The notes: generated by a model from the sequence alone, not told the origin. A stretch of 64,000 nt of DNA from Agrobacterium arsenijevicii (GCA_000949895.1 JWIT01000004.1:450791-514790), one strand, 5' to 3'. Shown: positions 27,107 to 36,540, numbered from the stretch's first letter. Numbers and translations are program-made.

Positions 27107-27149
27107 AAACGGCGCGGTTTTCCTTTGGAAACCGTGCTGTTTTCGTTTC
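27107..27149 (+). terminator. Rho-independent terminator after the 33-residue gene
   Basis: A 16-bp stem with one bulged T and two G-U pairs (left arm AAACGGCGCGGTTTTCC, right arm GGAAACCGTGCTGTTT), followed by a T-rich run. Confidence 0.85.
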
Positions 27150-27258
27150 TGCGACCCATATGTCGCAGCTGCGCAAACCGCTGACGCTCTTTTGTGGCGA
27201 TCTGTCCCGGCTTTGGATATGATGGCGACGGAATCCATCATCATTCAGGGTAAACCTC

Positions 27259-28662
27259 ATGTTTCTTTCGGTTTTCGACGTCTTCAAGATCGGTATCGGT
27301 CCTTCGAGCTCCCATACGATGGGGCCGATGACGGCGGCGAACCGCTTTCTCGCGCTGATCCTCGGTGATGAATGGCCGCGTCCGGCGGGTGCGACTGTAT
27401 CGCGCCTGAAGGTCAGCCTGCACGGGTCTCTTGCTTTCACCGGCATCGGCCATGGCACCGGGCGTGCGGTCATTCTCGGCCTGACGGGCGAGCGGCCGGA
27501 CCTTGTCGATCCCGATGCCATGGACCCCATCATCGAAAAGGTCGAAAAGGCCGGCATCGTGTCGCCGCCCGGCCATCCTTCCTATGAGTTCCGTCCGGCC
27601 GAAGATCTGGTCTTCGACAAGAAGAACCCGTTGCCGGGCCATGCCAACGGCATGACCTTTTCCGCCTTCGACAATCAGGGCAGGCTGCTCCTCAAGCGCA
27701 TCTATTATTCCGTCGGCGGCGGTTTCGTCGTCACCGATACGGAACTGGAGGCGATCAAGCAGCGCGGCAAGACCATCGATAACGGTCCGCGCGTGCCTTA
27801 TCCTTTCGCCACGGCGCGGGAAATGCTTGAGATGGCGGGCCGTTCCGGCCGCACCATCGCCCAGATGAAACGCGCCAACGAAGAAACGGTGATCTCCCGC
27901 GACGAACTGAACGAGCGGCTCGACCAGATCTGGGAGGCGATGAACGGCTGTATCGAACGGGGGCTGAAGGTGGACGGCATCATGCCGGGTGGCCTGAAGG
28001 TGCGCCGCCGTGCCCGTTCCATCTATGAGAAGCTGAATGAGGAGTGGCGCAGCAACCGGCTGAACCCTGTCATGGCGAATGACTGGCTCAGCGTCTACGC
28101 AATGGCCGTGAATGAAGAAAACGCCGCCGGCGGCCGCGTCGTTACCGCGCCGACCAACGGTGCTGCGGGCGTCGTTCCGGCAACCGTCAGGTATTTCCGG
28201 CATTTCCACGAGGATGCGACCGTCGACGACGTGCGTGATTTCCTGCTGACGGCCGCCGCCATCGGCGGCATCATCAAGCACAATGCCTCTATTTCGGGTG
28301 CTGAGGTCGGCTGTCAGGGCGAGGTTGGGTCCGCTGCTGCGATGGCGGCAGCAGGCCTTGCCGCCGTCATGGGCGGATCGCCCGAGCAGATTGAAAATGC
28401 CGCTGAAATCGCGCTTGAGCATCACCTCGGCATGACCTGCGATCCGATCGCCGGGCTGGTGCAGGTGCCCTGCATCGAACGCAATGCGCTGGGTGCCGTG
28501 AAAGCGGTGACGGCGGCCTCGCTGGCGTTGAAGGGCGATGGCCAGCATTTCGTGCCGCTCGACGCCTGTATCGAAACCATGCGCCAGACCGGCAACGACA
28601 TGAGCGAGAAATACAAGGAAACCTCCACCGGCGGTCTTGCCGTCAACGTTGTGGAATGCTGA
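27259..28662 (+). CDS. sdaA: L-serine ammonia-lyase (serine dehydratase), iron-sulfur type
   Basis: 467 residues; deaminates L-serine to pyruvate and ammonia using a [4Fe-4S] cluster. The fused beta and alpha domains are both present: [23 protein letters not shown] at the N-terminus, [28 protein letters not shown], and [16 protein letters not shown] with cluster cysteines in the alpha domain. Start is ATG 27259. The DUF1489 gene follows on the same strand after 65 bases. Confidence 0.97.
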   Translation: MFLSVFDVFKIGIGPSSSHTMGPMTAANRFLALILGDEWPRPAGATVSRLKVSLHGSLAFTGIGHGTGRAVILGLTGERPDLVDPDAMDPIIEKVEKAGIVSPPGHPSYEFRPAEDLVFDKKNPLPGHANGMTFSAFDNQGRLLLKRIYYSVGGGFVVTDTELEAIKQRGKTIDNGPRVPYPFATAREMLEMAGRSGRTIAQMKRANEETVISRDELNERLDQIWEAMNGCIERGLKVDGIMPGGLKVRRRARSIYEKLNEEWRSNRLNPVMANDWLSVYAMAVNEENAAGGRVVTAPTNGAAGVVPATVRYFRHFHEDATVDDVRDFLLTAAAIGGIIKHNASISGAEVGCQGEVGSAAAMAAAGLAAVMGGSPEQIENAAEIALEHHLGMTCDPIAGLVQVPCIERNALGAVKAVTAASLALKGDGQHFVPLDACIETMRQTGNDMSEKYKETSTGGLAVNVVEC

Positions 28663-28727
28663 GCGGGCAGGGTGTCAGGCATGGTCCACATGCTTGACGC
28701 CCGCCGCAAAAAGGCATTGATAAGCAT

Positions 28728-29165
28728 ATGCCTCTACATCTTATAAAACTTTGCGTCGGTGCGGATTCACTCCAGGATTTGAGAGACTGGGTCGCCCAGC
28801 GCTCGCTGACCGCAATGGCCGCAGGCCTTGAGCCGCACAGCGTGCACACCACCCGGATGCTTCCGAAACGGGTTGAAGAATTGCTGGAAGGCGGTTCGCT
28901 CTATTGGGTCATCAAGGGGCAGGTGCAGGCGCGGCAGAAACTTCTCGATATCCGCTCCTTCAAGGGCGAAGACGGTATTTCCCGCTGCGATCTCATTCTC
29001 GGCCCCGAGGTGATCGAGACCTCGCCCGCACCGAAACGGCCGTTTCAGGGCTGGCGTTACCTCAAGGACAACGAAGCCCCGCGCGATCTCGGTGGCGGCG
29101 ATTTCGGCGGCGAGGAGATGCCTTCCGACCTCAAGCGGGAACTGGCCGAGCTTGGCCTGCTCTGA
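28728..29165 (+). CDS. DUF1489 family protein
   Basis: 145 residues, cytoplasmic. Family features seen are LCVGADSLQDLRDWV at the start, HTTRMLPKRVEELLEGGSLYWVIKG and the C-terminal HFQGWRYL-like FQGWRYLKDNEAPRDLGG. DUF1489 is confined to alphaproteobacteria and has no established function. The WVIKG... RQKLLDIRSF region resembles a YaiL/ASCH-like fold only loosely; I do not assign one. Ended by a strong terminator. Confidence 0.9.
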   Translation: MPLHLIKLCVGADSLQDLRDWVAQRSLTAMAAGLEPHSVHTTRMLPKRVEELLEGGSLYWVIKGQVQARQKLLDIRSFKGEDGISRCDLILGPEVIETSPAPKRPFQGWRYLKDNEAPRDLGGGDFGGEEMPSDLKRELAELGLL

Positions 29166-29189
29166 CTGTCAACGGATTTGATGAAAATG

Positions 29190-29224
29190 AAAAAGCCGGC
29201 TTCCTTGCGGAGCCGGCTTTTTCG
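29190..29224 (+). terminator. Rho-independent terminator after DUF1489
   Basis: AAAAAGCCGGCT and AGCCGGCTTTTT form the stem, with A residues before and T residues after; it can serve the convergent BTLCP gene as well. Confidence 0.93.
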
Positions 29225-29259
29225 TTTGGGGAGACGGTATTTCGTTTGGTTGACTGGCT

Positions 29260-29868
29260 TCAGTTGATGCCGCCGACCGCAGTGGTGGCGCGACCATCCT
29301 GAATTTTCACCCAGCGGCCGGGATTGGTGGTGTCCTGGCGCTTCAGGTAGGTATATTCGGTCTCCGACCAGTTCATGACCTTGTTGCGCATGTTGTCGAG
29401 GACGAAATCGCCGCGATCGGTGCGAACGGTCAGAACCGCATGGCCTTCGCCATTCGGCTGCAGAACAACCGTGATCAGGAGGTTGGTGGCGGAGAAGCCC
29501 TTGTTCATCAGCATCTTGCGCTTCAACAGCACGAAGTCTTCACAATCGCCAACCGTGGTAGGATAGGCCCAGCGTTCTTCGACACCGTAGATTTCCATGT
29601 CGGTCATCGGCGTGATCGTGGTGTTGACGGTGTAGTTGACGTCGAGCATCGTTTTCCAGCGCTCTTCGGTGAGCTTCATCGGACCGTTATCCAGCGAAGT
29701 CGGCTGGCATTCGCTCTGATAGGTCTGGCAGAACTCATAGTGGCCAATCGGCGGGTTGGCCTTGCCGATCACGCGCATGGCGGCGGATGGTGACGCGCTG
29801 GCCTGATGGGCGATGGCGCTGACGATGAATGCGATCAGAAAGAAACCGAAACGGTTGTTTTTGTTCAT
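29260..29868 (-). CDS. Bacterial transglutaminase-like cysteine proteinase (BTLCP, peptidase C93 family)
   Basis: 202 residues with a signal peptide (FGFFLIAFIVSAIAHQASA). The papain-like triad is intact: Cys109 in TTVGDCEDFVLLKRKML, His143 in GEGHAVLTVRT and Asp158 in GDFVLDN. The family includes LapG, the periplasmic protease that cleaves adhesin LapA under control of the c-di-GMP receptor LapD, but this shorter protein lacks any LapD partner nearby. A PilZ c-di-GMP-type gene lies 700 bases away, which is suggestive only. Confidence 0.9.
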   Translation of the reverse strand: MNKNNRFGFFLIAFIVSAIAHQASASPSAAMRVIGKANPPIGHYEFCQTYQSECQPTSLDNGPMKLTEERWKTMLDVNYTVNTTITPMTDMEIYGVEERWAYPTTVGDCEDFVLLKRKMLMNKGFSATNLLITVVLQPNGEGHAVLTVRTDRGDFVLDNMRNKVMNWSETEYTYLKRQDTTNPGRWVKIQDGRATTAVGGIN

Positions 29869-30587
29869 TGCTTGTCTCCCCGTGTTGAGGAGACATTCGC
29901 AGGTATATTTTGACCCCGCGGAAAGATGGGTGTGTCAATTTAAGCTTATATTTCAGCAAATTAGCGGCAATTTTGAACTGTATTTGAACTGGTTTTTATG
30001 ATTGTTTGAATCGAATTTGATTACAATTTTACCTATCTTGCCGTTAGGCTTTCGGTAGTCATCTATACCGCTGTATTGAAAGTGATTTTCTGCGTGGGCA
30101 GGTTGCTGCCGCCGCCTACAATCCTCTGGTGAAGCAGGGTGGCCACGAGGATTTCCCGTTTTGGGATGGGTGTTTCAAGTCGGAACACCATAAAAAAGCG
30201 GCGGAAAAAACTTCAAAAAAATGCATTTTTCCTGGAAAAAATGTCTGGAACCGGCTTTTCCCGTGCGGTTTTGCGCGGAAGTAACACGAAATGGAGCAAT
30301 CCGGCCGCCTCGACCGGGTGGCACGGCATTCGGTTTTAACCGAATGCATGCGGCGCAGAACTCAAGATTGTCGGTGATGGGATTGGAGAAAGCGCTTTCC
30401 TGCCGTCACTCCGGCCTTGAGCAGGAATCTCGTTGACGTGTGCGGCGGTGGCGGCAAAAGTCTTTTCAACCCAATGACACGGGCTGGCTGGATTCCGGCT
30501 CAAGGCCGGAATGACGGAAGCAATAGCCGTGACGAGCGCTGGCGAACGCCGAAAACGCCGCACCGCTCGCTGTATTACCGGAATGAT
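29869..30587. other. 719-base gene-free region with palindromes and a repeat
   Basis: No coding frame with signal. 29930-30060 is AT-rich. It contains AAAAATGCATTTTT (30217-30230, perfect palindrome), GCATTCGGTT-TT-AACCGAATGC (30326-30347, 10-bp perfect arms) and a copy of an inverted-repeat family at 30404-30517. It could host a small RNA. Confidence 0.6.
30404..30517. repeat. Palindromic repeat family A, copy 1
   Basis: Right arm GGCTGGATTCCGGCTCAAGGCC... (30486-30516) is identical over 31 bases to the copy at 48.6 kb; the left arm (30404-30430) is degenerate. The arms flank a ~55-base centre that shares TCTTTTCAAC with the other copy. Confidence 0.85.
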
Positions 30588-31205
30588 CTAGAGAAATTCG
30601 ATCAGGGCGTCGGGCGACTGGACCCGGTCGAATTCGACCGCGACGCCTTCCATGAAGTGGCGCACGATCTTGCCGCTCATGTTTTTGCCGAGCTGGACCC
30701 TGGTTCCGAGTGGAGGCCGGTTTTCGATCTCGATGGCTGCACCCGACAAAGACAGGTCGATCAGCCGGCAGGCGAGAAGCACGCCGTCTTCCAGCACCAG
30801 ATGCGCCCGCGTGTTGCGTGGCGTTAGGCGATCGTGGCGGCGGTCTTCCGGCAGGCCGAGCAGCTGGCGCTTGGCGATCCATGCGAGCTGGGCTGCAAGC
30901 TTTTCCCGCTTGCGCTCCGGTGCATTGATGGCAATGACGAAGCCCGATGCGGTAAGCGCTGTCACAGCGCCTTCGATGCGGCCGATATGCTGGAGATAGG
31001 CAATGACGCGATCGCCGTTGCGGGCAATGCCCGAGCAGGTGAATAGCGCTTTTTCGGCGGTCATCTCGGTCGCGGTGCAATCATATTCCTGATGGTCGGG
31101 CAACATCAGGCGGCCGGTGAAGGACACACGGACGGGATCGTCGAAGTGGACCTCTTCAACTGGACGCATGATTTGGGCAGTGTTGACCGAACGAGATGAA
31201 AACAT
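30588..31205 (-). CDS. PilZ-domain protein
   Basis: 205 residues. An N-terminal beta-rich part (residues 1-95, itself possibly a degenerate PilZ) is followed by a canonical PilZ domain with both c-di-GMP-binding motifs: RxxxR as RRHDR and DxSxxG as DLSLSG. It is therefore a likely cytoplasmic c-di-GMP receptor controlling motility, polysaccharide or attachment. Its upstream region carries a GGGTTAA/TTAACCC inverted repeat. Confidence 0.92.
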   Translation of the reverse strand: MFSSRSVNTAQIMRPVEEVHFDDPVRVSFTGRLMLPDHQEYDCTATEMTAEKALFTCSGIARNGDRVIAYLQHIGRIEGAVTALTASGFVIAINAPERKREKLAAQLAWIAKRQLLGLPEDRRHDRLTPRNTRAHLVLEDGVLLACRLIDLSLSGAAIEIENRPPLGTRVQLGKNMSGKIVRHFMEGVAVEFDRVQSPDALIEFL

Positions 31206-31253
31206 GAACAGCGCAATTGTAACGGATGATGATGGGAAATCTCTACGCCACCC

Positions 31254-31280
31254 GGGTTAACAGACTGTATTGTTTAACCC
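31254..31280. promoter_or_regulatory. Inverted repeat upstream of the PilZ gene
   Basis: GGGTTAA (31254-31260) and TTAACCC (31274-31280) are perfect inverted arms 13 bases apart, about 50 bases upstream of the PilZ start. TTAA-containing paired sites resemble those of alphaproteobacterial cell-cycle regulators, but the spacing is not the CtrA TTAA-N7-TTAA form. Confidence 0.35.
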
Positions 31281-31388
31281 TTACAATTTTTTGGATCGAC
31301 AAAATCGTTACAGCTTTGACGTATTTCGTGCGAAATTCCGTGATGGATGCGCGCCATCCATCGTCATTTTGCTGGACTGGGTGGCCTG

Positions 31389-31946
31389 TCAGCGAGTGAC
31401 CGCGTGCGGCATGACAGCGGCTCCGGCATTTGCCGAATAATCCGTCGGTGTGATGTCCATGCGCAGCAGGCGGCTGCTCTTCATCAGGAGGTAATTGACG
31501 GGTGCTGCGAATTCGTGACGTGGCCGTTCCGGCAACAGCGCTCCGAGCAGCCTCGGGGCGGCGTCACTATCCGAACTTAACGGCAACAGCAGCATTTCGA
31601 ATGCCAGCGGTGTGGCGCCATGATCATCCTCCGCTTCGAGATCGAACACCACGGGCAATTGATGTTGCAGGATGCCGCGGGCGACGCGGCAGGGGAAGGT
31701 GGCGTTTGCCGCCGGCCACAGATCCGAAAACGGATGGTCCCGCAGTTCCCGACCGAACAGGTCGCAGAGGCGCGTGCCGGCAAGGCGGAAGAACGGCGTT
31801 CTCTCTCCCTTGTCCACGAGGATGAACAGGTCGCCGAGATGATGTTTCAGCTTTGCGGGATCGATGTCTTCGCGGCGGGGCGCGGCCTTCTGGCCGCGCA
31901 ACGCATCCCAATAGGCATATATGTCCAGTCCGGCCATGCTCTTCAT
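31389..31946 (-). CDS. PAS-domain protein (PAS_5 / DUF1457 type)
   Basis: 185 residues consisting essentially of one PAS_5 domain, recognised from IYAYWDALRGQKAAPRREDIDPAKLKHHLGDLFIL and FFRLAGTRLCDLFGREL. No output domain, transmembrane segment or signal peptide is visible. Stand-alone PAS_5 proteins are abundant in rhizobia with unknown ligands. Start is ATG 31946 or, four codons in, 31934. The gene is on the same strand as PilZ but 183 bases upstream, so co-transcription is uncertain. Confidence 0.88.
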   Translation of the reverse strand: MKSMAGLDIYAYWDALRGQKAAPRREDIDPAKLKHHLGDLFILVDKGERTPFFRLAGTRLCDLFGRELRDHPFSDLWPAANATFPCRVARGILQHQLPVVFDLEAEDDHGATPLAFEMLLLPLSSDSDAAPRLLGALLPERPRHEFAAPVNYLLMKSSRLLRMDITPTDYSANAGAAVMPHAVTR

Positions 31947-32303
31947 AGCATCTTCTCCATGTTCGTTTTTGGGACATCATGTCCATCCGAACGTCCGTTC
32001 CTTGTGGTGTAGCGAATTTCGTGCCAACCGATTTTGTTAAGGTTAACAAATGGTTGAGATTGCGCAGCGACCAAGGCCGTGGCATCGGTGCGGCAATGTC
32101 TGGGGCAAGCTCCCGTCAGCACAATTGATGCTTTCCCCCGTGATTTTACGGCGGGAGCGCAAGCCGGACTGCCCTTGGGTGCCGGCGCTGGAACCGGTTG
32201 CGGTTTTCGCGTCAGACACCCGAAGGCAGGACGGCTTTTTTTTCGTCCGGGCTTCCTATATTGCTCGGGGGACGCAAATTTCCACAAAGACAGGGATGGA
32301 ATC
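31947..32303. other. Divergent promoter region PAS / rhomboid, no gene seen
   Basis: 357 bases. A plus-strand frame is open from 32079 into the rhomboid gene but gives no membrane or family signal. A GTTAAGGTTAAC element lies at about 32036. No repeat or RNA was recognised. Confidence 0.5.
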
Positions 32304-33077
32304 ATGTCCAATGGGGACGGCGAACAGCCGCCGGTTTCGGAAACTTCGGAACTGAAAGAGGACGCACACAATCCCGTCTTCAACCTGCCGCCGCTTCTGG
32401 TCGGCATATTGGCGGCGCTGCTCATTGCCTTTGTGGTTCCCGCCTACCTTCTGTCGGGGGATGGCAACGGCTGGTTCATCTTCACCTTCGGCTTCATTCC
32501 GCTGCGTTATGCGGTGCCTTTTTCCCAGCAGGGGCTGGAATGGCTCTGGACGCCGGTAACATATTCTTTCCTGCACGGCGGCATCGAGCATATTCTTTTT
32601 AACGGATTGTGGCTGATGGCCTTCGGCGCACCGGTTCTGCGCCGGATCGGAACGCTTCGCTTCGTGCTGTTATGGTGCATATCCGCCGCCGTTTCGGCCT
32701 TTGGCCACGCGGCGCTGAACTGGGGCGATGCCACGGTTCTGATCGGGGCGTCCGGTGTCGTTTCGGCGCTGATGGGGGCCGCGTGCCGTTTCGCGTTTCC
32801 GTCACGCGGCGGTTACAGCGCCTCTTTCGGTCACCTGATGCCGAGGCAGAGCATTCTGGCGGCGCTTTCAAACAGGACCGTGCTGATCTTCACGCTGATG
32901 TGGCTGTTCGGCAATGTGCTGATTGCTGTCGGTGTGCCGTTGTTCGGCGATGTCGGCGGTGAAATCGCCTGGGATGCACATGTTTTCGGCTTTGTGCTCG
33001 GCTTCCTGTTCTTCGGCCTGTTCGACCGCCCGATCCGCGAGAGCCTTTCCGATGGTAGTGCGGAACACCCGCTCTAG
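32304..33077 (+). CDS. Rhomboid-family intramembrane serine protease
   Basis: 257 residues from ATG 32304; the upstream extension of the frame is hydrophilic and not rhomboid-like. Six or so membrane helices follow a polar N-terminus. Catalytic Ser is in GASGVVSALMG and catalytic His in WDAHVFGFVLGFLFFG, so the dyad is intact; the L1 loop HGGIEHILFNGLWLMAFG is also typical. Cleaves transmembrane substrates in the inner membrane; none is known here. A CBS-domain gene follows on the same strand after 154 bases. Confidence 0.93.
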   Translation: MSNGDGEQPPVSETSELKEDAHNPVFNLPPLLVGILAALLIAFVVPAYLLSGDGNGWFIFTFGFIPLRYAVPFSQQGLEWLWTPVTYSFLHGGIEHILFNGLWLMAFGAPVLRRIGTLRFVLLWCISAAVSAFGHAALNWGDATVLIGASGVVSALMGAACRFAFPSRGGYSASFGHLMPRQSILAALSNRTVLIFTLMWLFGNVLIAVGVPLFGDVGGEIAWDAHVFGFVLGFLFFGLFDRPIRESLSDGSAEHPL

Positions 33078-33231
33078 GGCGATCACGTTCCTTGTCGGCC
33101 GTGGCGCAAATTTGCTTGCGCGCGTCCCATCCGGGATTGCATTCAAGCAGGCCTCAGCGCACCATGTTCCATGATTTGCAACCGCGGGGAGGCTTCGTCG
33201 CGCTGCGGATTGCTGACAGGAGGAGGAAAGC

Positions 33232-33666
33232 ATGGCAACATTCGTAAAGGATATTCTCGACCGCAAGGGCCGGGATGTCGTGACTGTGGGTCCGGGCGTG
33301 AGCATTGGCGAGGCGGCGGGAACGCTGCATGCGCACAAGATCGGTTCCATCGTCGTGACCGATGCCGACGGCGTTGTTCTCGGCATTTTCACGGAACGCG
33401 ATCTGGTGAAGGTCATTGCAGGCCAGGGTGCTGCCTCCCTCCAGCAATCCGTCTCGGTGGCCATGACCAAGAACGTCATCCGCTGTCATCAGAACTCCAC
33501 CACCGACGAGTTGATGGAAATCATGACGGGCGGACGTTTCCGCCATATTCCGGTTGAGGAGAACGGCCGTCTTGCCGGCATTATCTCCATCGGTGACGTG
33601 GTGAAGGCGCGCATCGGCGAGATCGAGGCAGAGGCCGAGCATATCAAGGCCTATATTGCTGGATGA
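33232..33666 (+). CDS. Tandem CBS-domain protein
   Basis: 144 residues made of two CBS motifs (residues ~10-65 with VGPGVSIGEAAGTLHAHKIGSIVVTDADG, and ~75-130 with MTKNVIRCHQNSTTDELMEIMTGGRFRHIPV). Pairs of CBS motifs bind adenine nucleotides; stand-alone proteins like this are thought to be energy sensors, but no target is known. An AGGAGGAGG sequence sits just before the start, among the strongest ribosome-binding sites in the window, implying high expression. Confidence 0.93.
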   Translation: MATFVKDILDRKGRDVVTVGPGVSIGEAAGTLHAHKIGSIVVTDADGVVLGIFTERDLVKVIAGQGAASLQQSVSVAMTKNVIRCHQNSTTDELMEIMTGGRFRHIPVEENGRLAGIISIGDVVKARIGEIEAEAEHIKAYIAG

Positions 33667-33718
33667 TCTTGCGTCCCGGCCTTAGATAGCTGGAAAAGGT
33701 TCAGTCTCAAGCCGGGCC

Positions 33719-34048
33719 TCACGCATCGTCCTGCGTCACAGGTTGCCATTGAAGAAAATCGGCTATTTTAGCGGATATTTCTGCGTAGAAGTCTTGCCGC
33801 TCATAATCAGAGCAGACAATTTCCACCCGGTTGAACTGTGAAATGAATGTGCCGTCGCTTGACCAGTTGCCATCGGCGGCGCCTTTCACAATGGTGATGC
33901 TGATCCAAGGCTGACGGTCCGCCGGCCCAAAAGTAACGGCGCCTGTCCGTTTGAGCTCAGGCTGTCCTTCCAGAAACCCGATCAATCGATTCGTGTCGTA
34001 CAGCGTATTTTCGGCGGCTGGAGGCAGGATTGAGATATACCAATACAT
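33719..34048 (-). CDS. Hypothetical protein
   Basis: 109 residues, mixed alpha/beta, unrecognised. Sequence features: MYWYISILPPAAENTLYDT at the start and a central PWISITIVKGAADGNW. It looks cytoplasmic and compact, similar in style to small immunity-type proteins, though nothing else supports that. It lies 76 bases downstream of the patatin gene on the same strand. Confidence 0.72.
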   Translation of the reverse strand: MYWYISILPPAAENTLYDTNRLIGFLEGQPELKRTGAVTFGPADRQPWISITIVKGAADGNWSSDGTFISQFNRVEIVCSDYERQDFYAEISAKIADFLQWQPVTQDDA

Positions 34049-34124
34049 GATCTCTCACCTCTCACCACGGCTGGGCGTTGCATTGATCCGTTTCGGGCTT
34101 TGGAGACGTTTCTGGAGCGGCGCG

Positions 34125-35051
34125 TTAGCGCCGGAATGCCTGCTGCATGCGTTCCAGTTCGGGAATGCGGGCGCGCGTTTCCTCGTATCCCCTGTCGATG
34201 GCTTCGCTGGCGCGATGGAATTCCGACAGGCCGATATCGTTGATACGGGGGTGCAGCATGAGGTCGGGCGGGTCGCCCGCCAGGCGCGAGCGCGAAATCC
34301 GGTCCTGAATGATGTTAAAGGCCTGCACCATGACGCCCGGCAGGCCGGGGCGTGGCGGGCTTTCCAGCGACGGCGCGGCGCCATTGGGCGGCGAAGAGGC
34401 GTGTTTGACCACGGCGGAGCGGCCAAACAGATCGTAATTGAGATTGACGGCGACAACGAGCGCCTGCTCATAGGCTCGGCAGACTGAAACCGGCACGGGG
34501 TTGACGAGCGCGCCGTCGATCAGGGTGCGGCCGTTGCATTGCACGGGTTCGAAAATGCCCGGCAGCGCATAGGATGAGCGCAGCGCGGTAACGAGGTCGC
34601 CCTGATGGATCCAGACCTCGTGGCCGGTACGCAATTCCGTGGCGACGGCGATGAAGGGATGTTCGAGGTTTTCGACGCGCAAGCCTTCCAGATGTTCCTG
34701 CATGCGCTTGGTCAGCCGCATGCCGCCGAAAAGACCGCCACCGCCGATCGTCAGATCGAGCAGGCCGGCAATGCGGCGCATTGTCAGTGAACGGGCGAAT
34801 TCCTCCAGCTCATCGAGCTTGCCGGCCAGATAACAGCCGCCGACCAGTGCGCCGATCGAGGTTCCGGCGATCATGCCGATCTTCACCCCGGCCTCATCGA
34901 GCGCCCTCAGGACACCGATATGGGCCCAGCCGCGCGCAGCTCCGCCGCCGAGCGCCAGCGCGATCCGGCGCGTATCAACGATCTCGTTGACGATGTTTTC
35001 GGGGTTTCCAGCCGCAAGAGGATTGTGACGATTGCTTCCCCAGCCCAACAT
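34125..35051 (-). CDS. Patatin-like phospholipase (RssA/NTE-like)
   Basis: 308 residues. The patatin Ser-Asp dyad is intact: oxyanion loop GGGAARGWAHIGVLRAL, nucleophile elbow GTSIG, and the Asp in LIDGALVNPVPVSVC. No signal peptide, so a cytoplasmic or membrane-associated lipid acyl hydrolase is expected. It follows hisI on the same strand after 97 bases; the link with folE and hisI is probably only positional. Confidence 0.93.
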   Translation of the reverse strand: MLGWGSNRHNPLAAGNPENIVNEIVDTRRIALALGGGAARGWAHIGVLRALDEAGVKIGMIAGTSIGALVGGCYLAGKLDELEEFARSLTMRRIAGLLDLTIGGGGLFGGMRLTKRMQEHLEGLRVENLEHPFIAVATELRTGHEVWIHQGDLVTALRSSYALPGIFEPVQCNGRTLIDGALVNPVPVSVCRAYEQALVVAVNLNYDLFGRSAVVKHASSPPNGAAPSLESPPRPGLPGVMVQAFNIIQDRISRSRLAGDPPDLMLHPRINDIGLSEFHRASEAIDRGYEETRARIPELERMQQAFRR

Positions 35052-35148
35052 GACCGTACACTCCCTGCCAGTTCCTCAGATCCGGCCTGTCCTCCCCGAA
35101 TCCAGACCTATTGGTAGCAAATTGGTGCAGTCTATGGAAGGTCGCCGT

Positions 35149-35601
35149 TCAGGTGGCCGAATAGGTGCTCGCCGGATCGAAATGGCGGGTATCGTCGGTG
35201 ATTTTGGTCACGGCATCGCCATCAGCCAGTTCAACCGTGCGGTAGAAGCAGGAGCGGCGGCCGGTATGGCAGGTCGCATCATGACCGGCGACGGAGACCT
35301 TCAGCCACACGGCGTCCTGATCGCAATCGGTGCGGAATTCCTTCACCGTCTGCAGGTTGCCGGAGGTTTCGCCCTTCTTCCAGATCTTGTCGCGCGAACG
35401 GCTGTAATAGTGCGCAATGCCGGTTTCCAGCGTCAGCGACAGGGCTTCCGCATTCATATGGGCAACCATCAGCAATTCGCCGTCGCGCGCATCGGTGACC
35501 ACGGCGGTGACAAGGCCGTGGGCATCAAATTTCGGCGAGAATAGACCTGCGTTTTCGAGCACTTCCTTGTCCGCAGGCGCGGACGGAAACGATGTGGACA
35601 T
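35149..35601 (-). CDS. hisI: Phosphoribosyl-AMP cyclohydrolase
   Basis: 150 residues; opens the purine ring of PR-AMP in histidine biosynthesis. Metal-binding and catalytic signatures are clear: [33 protein letters not shown] and [11 protein letters not shown]. It is the stand-alone form without the HisE pyrophosphatase domain. It lies 27 bases downstream of folE on the same strand, so the two are probably co-transcribed. Confidence 0.97.
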   Translation of the reverse strand: MSTSFPSAPADKEVLENAGLFSPKFDAHGLVTAVVTDARDGELLMVAHMNAEALSLTLETGIAHYYSRSRDKIWKKGETSGNLQTVKEFRTDCDQDAVWLKVSVAGHDATCHTGRRSCFYRTVELADGDAVTKITDDTRHFDPASTYSAT

Positions 35602-35628
35602 TGCTAACCCCGGAGGAAAAGCGGAACC

Positions 35629-36255
35629 TTAACGGTTCCGCACCATGGTCATGAAGCGCACCTGCTCGGCCGGATCGTTTTTGAACGTGCCGGTGAAGCT
35701 GGTGGTGAGGGTTGTGGACCCCTGCTTGTTTACGCCGCGCATGGACATGCACATATGTTCGGCGTCGATCATGACAGCCACGCCGCGCGGCTTCAGCGTT
35801 TCCTCGATGGATCTTGCGATCTGCGCGGTCATGTTTTCCTGCGTCTGCAGGCGGCGGCCGAAGATTTCGACGACGCGGGCAATCTTAGACAGGCCAAGCA
35901 CGCGGCCAGCCGGAAGATAGGCGACATGCGCCTTGCCGACGATCGGCACCATGTGGTGTTCGCAATGGGAGAAGAAGGGGATGTCGCGCACCAGCACCAC
36001 ATCGTCATAACCGCCGACTTCCTCGAAGGTCGTGCCGAGCACGTCCTGAACGTTCAGCTCATAACCGGCGAACAGCTCGCGATAGGCCTTGGCGACGCGC
36101 TTGGGCGTATCCAGAAGTCCTTCGCGGGCGGGATTTTCTCCTGCCCAGCGCAGAAGAACGCGTACCGCTTCTTCCGCTTCCGCCTGGCTTGGGCGAGCCT
36201 CGGCCACTTCGGGTTTTGCGCCAGCGCCGGGGAAATTCTTCACGATCGCATCCAT
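35629..36255 (-). CDS. folE: GTP cyclohydrolase I
   Basis: 208 residues from ATG 36255, with GGGAGAGACGGA upstream; the open frame continues to 36477 but the extra residues are not FolE-like. It converts GTP to dihydroneopterin triphosphate for folate synthesis. Zinc and catalytic residues are in [22 protein letters not shown] (Cys/His ligands) and [21 protein letters not shown] is also diagnostic. Leads a folE-hisI transcript divergent from the Fe-S scaffold gene. Confidence 0.97.
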   Translation of the reverse strand: MDAIVKNFPGAGAKPEVAEARPSQAEAEEAVRVLLRWAGENPAREGLLDTPKRVAKAYRELFAGYELNVQDVLGTTFEEVGGYDDVVLVRDIPFFSHCEHHMVPIVGKAHVAYLPAGRVLGLSKIARVVEIFGRRLQTQENMTAQIARSIEETLKPRGVAVMIDAEHMCMSMRGVNKQGSTTLTTSFTGTFKNDPAEQVRFMTMVRNR

Positions 36256-36540
36256 TCCGTCTCTCCCGATGCGGGTCAAGGCCGCACCTGAACTTTGTTT
36301 TTCGTAGCGGGGACTTTGCCCGCCGTTGCTGCTATCTGGTTGTTTTACAGCATTTTGGCAAGGCCAGTGCTGATATTTCGGTATCGGAGCCGTTAATTTC
36401 ATACCGGCTTGATGTCCAGAAAGCTCGTTAGCATATAATGAGAATGAAGGGCAGGAAAGCTTGACTGCGACAAACACTGTGTTTGAAAAATTTGACCTGT
36501 CCCGTTTTTGGGCATTCTTTTACGCGCCGGACACCTGACG

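Noticed and set aside
26620..27222. 200-codon plus-strand frame between 26.6 and 27.2 kb
   Set aside because: Composition is not coding-like and it overlaps, in another frame, the small membrane protein with a real ribosome-binding site and terminator.
27241..28548. 435-codon frame antisense to sdaA
   Set aside because: Shadow of serine dehydratase coding bias.
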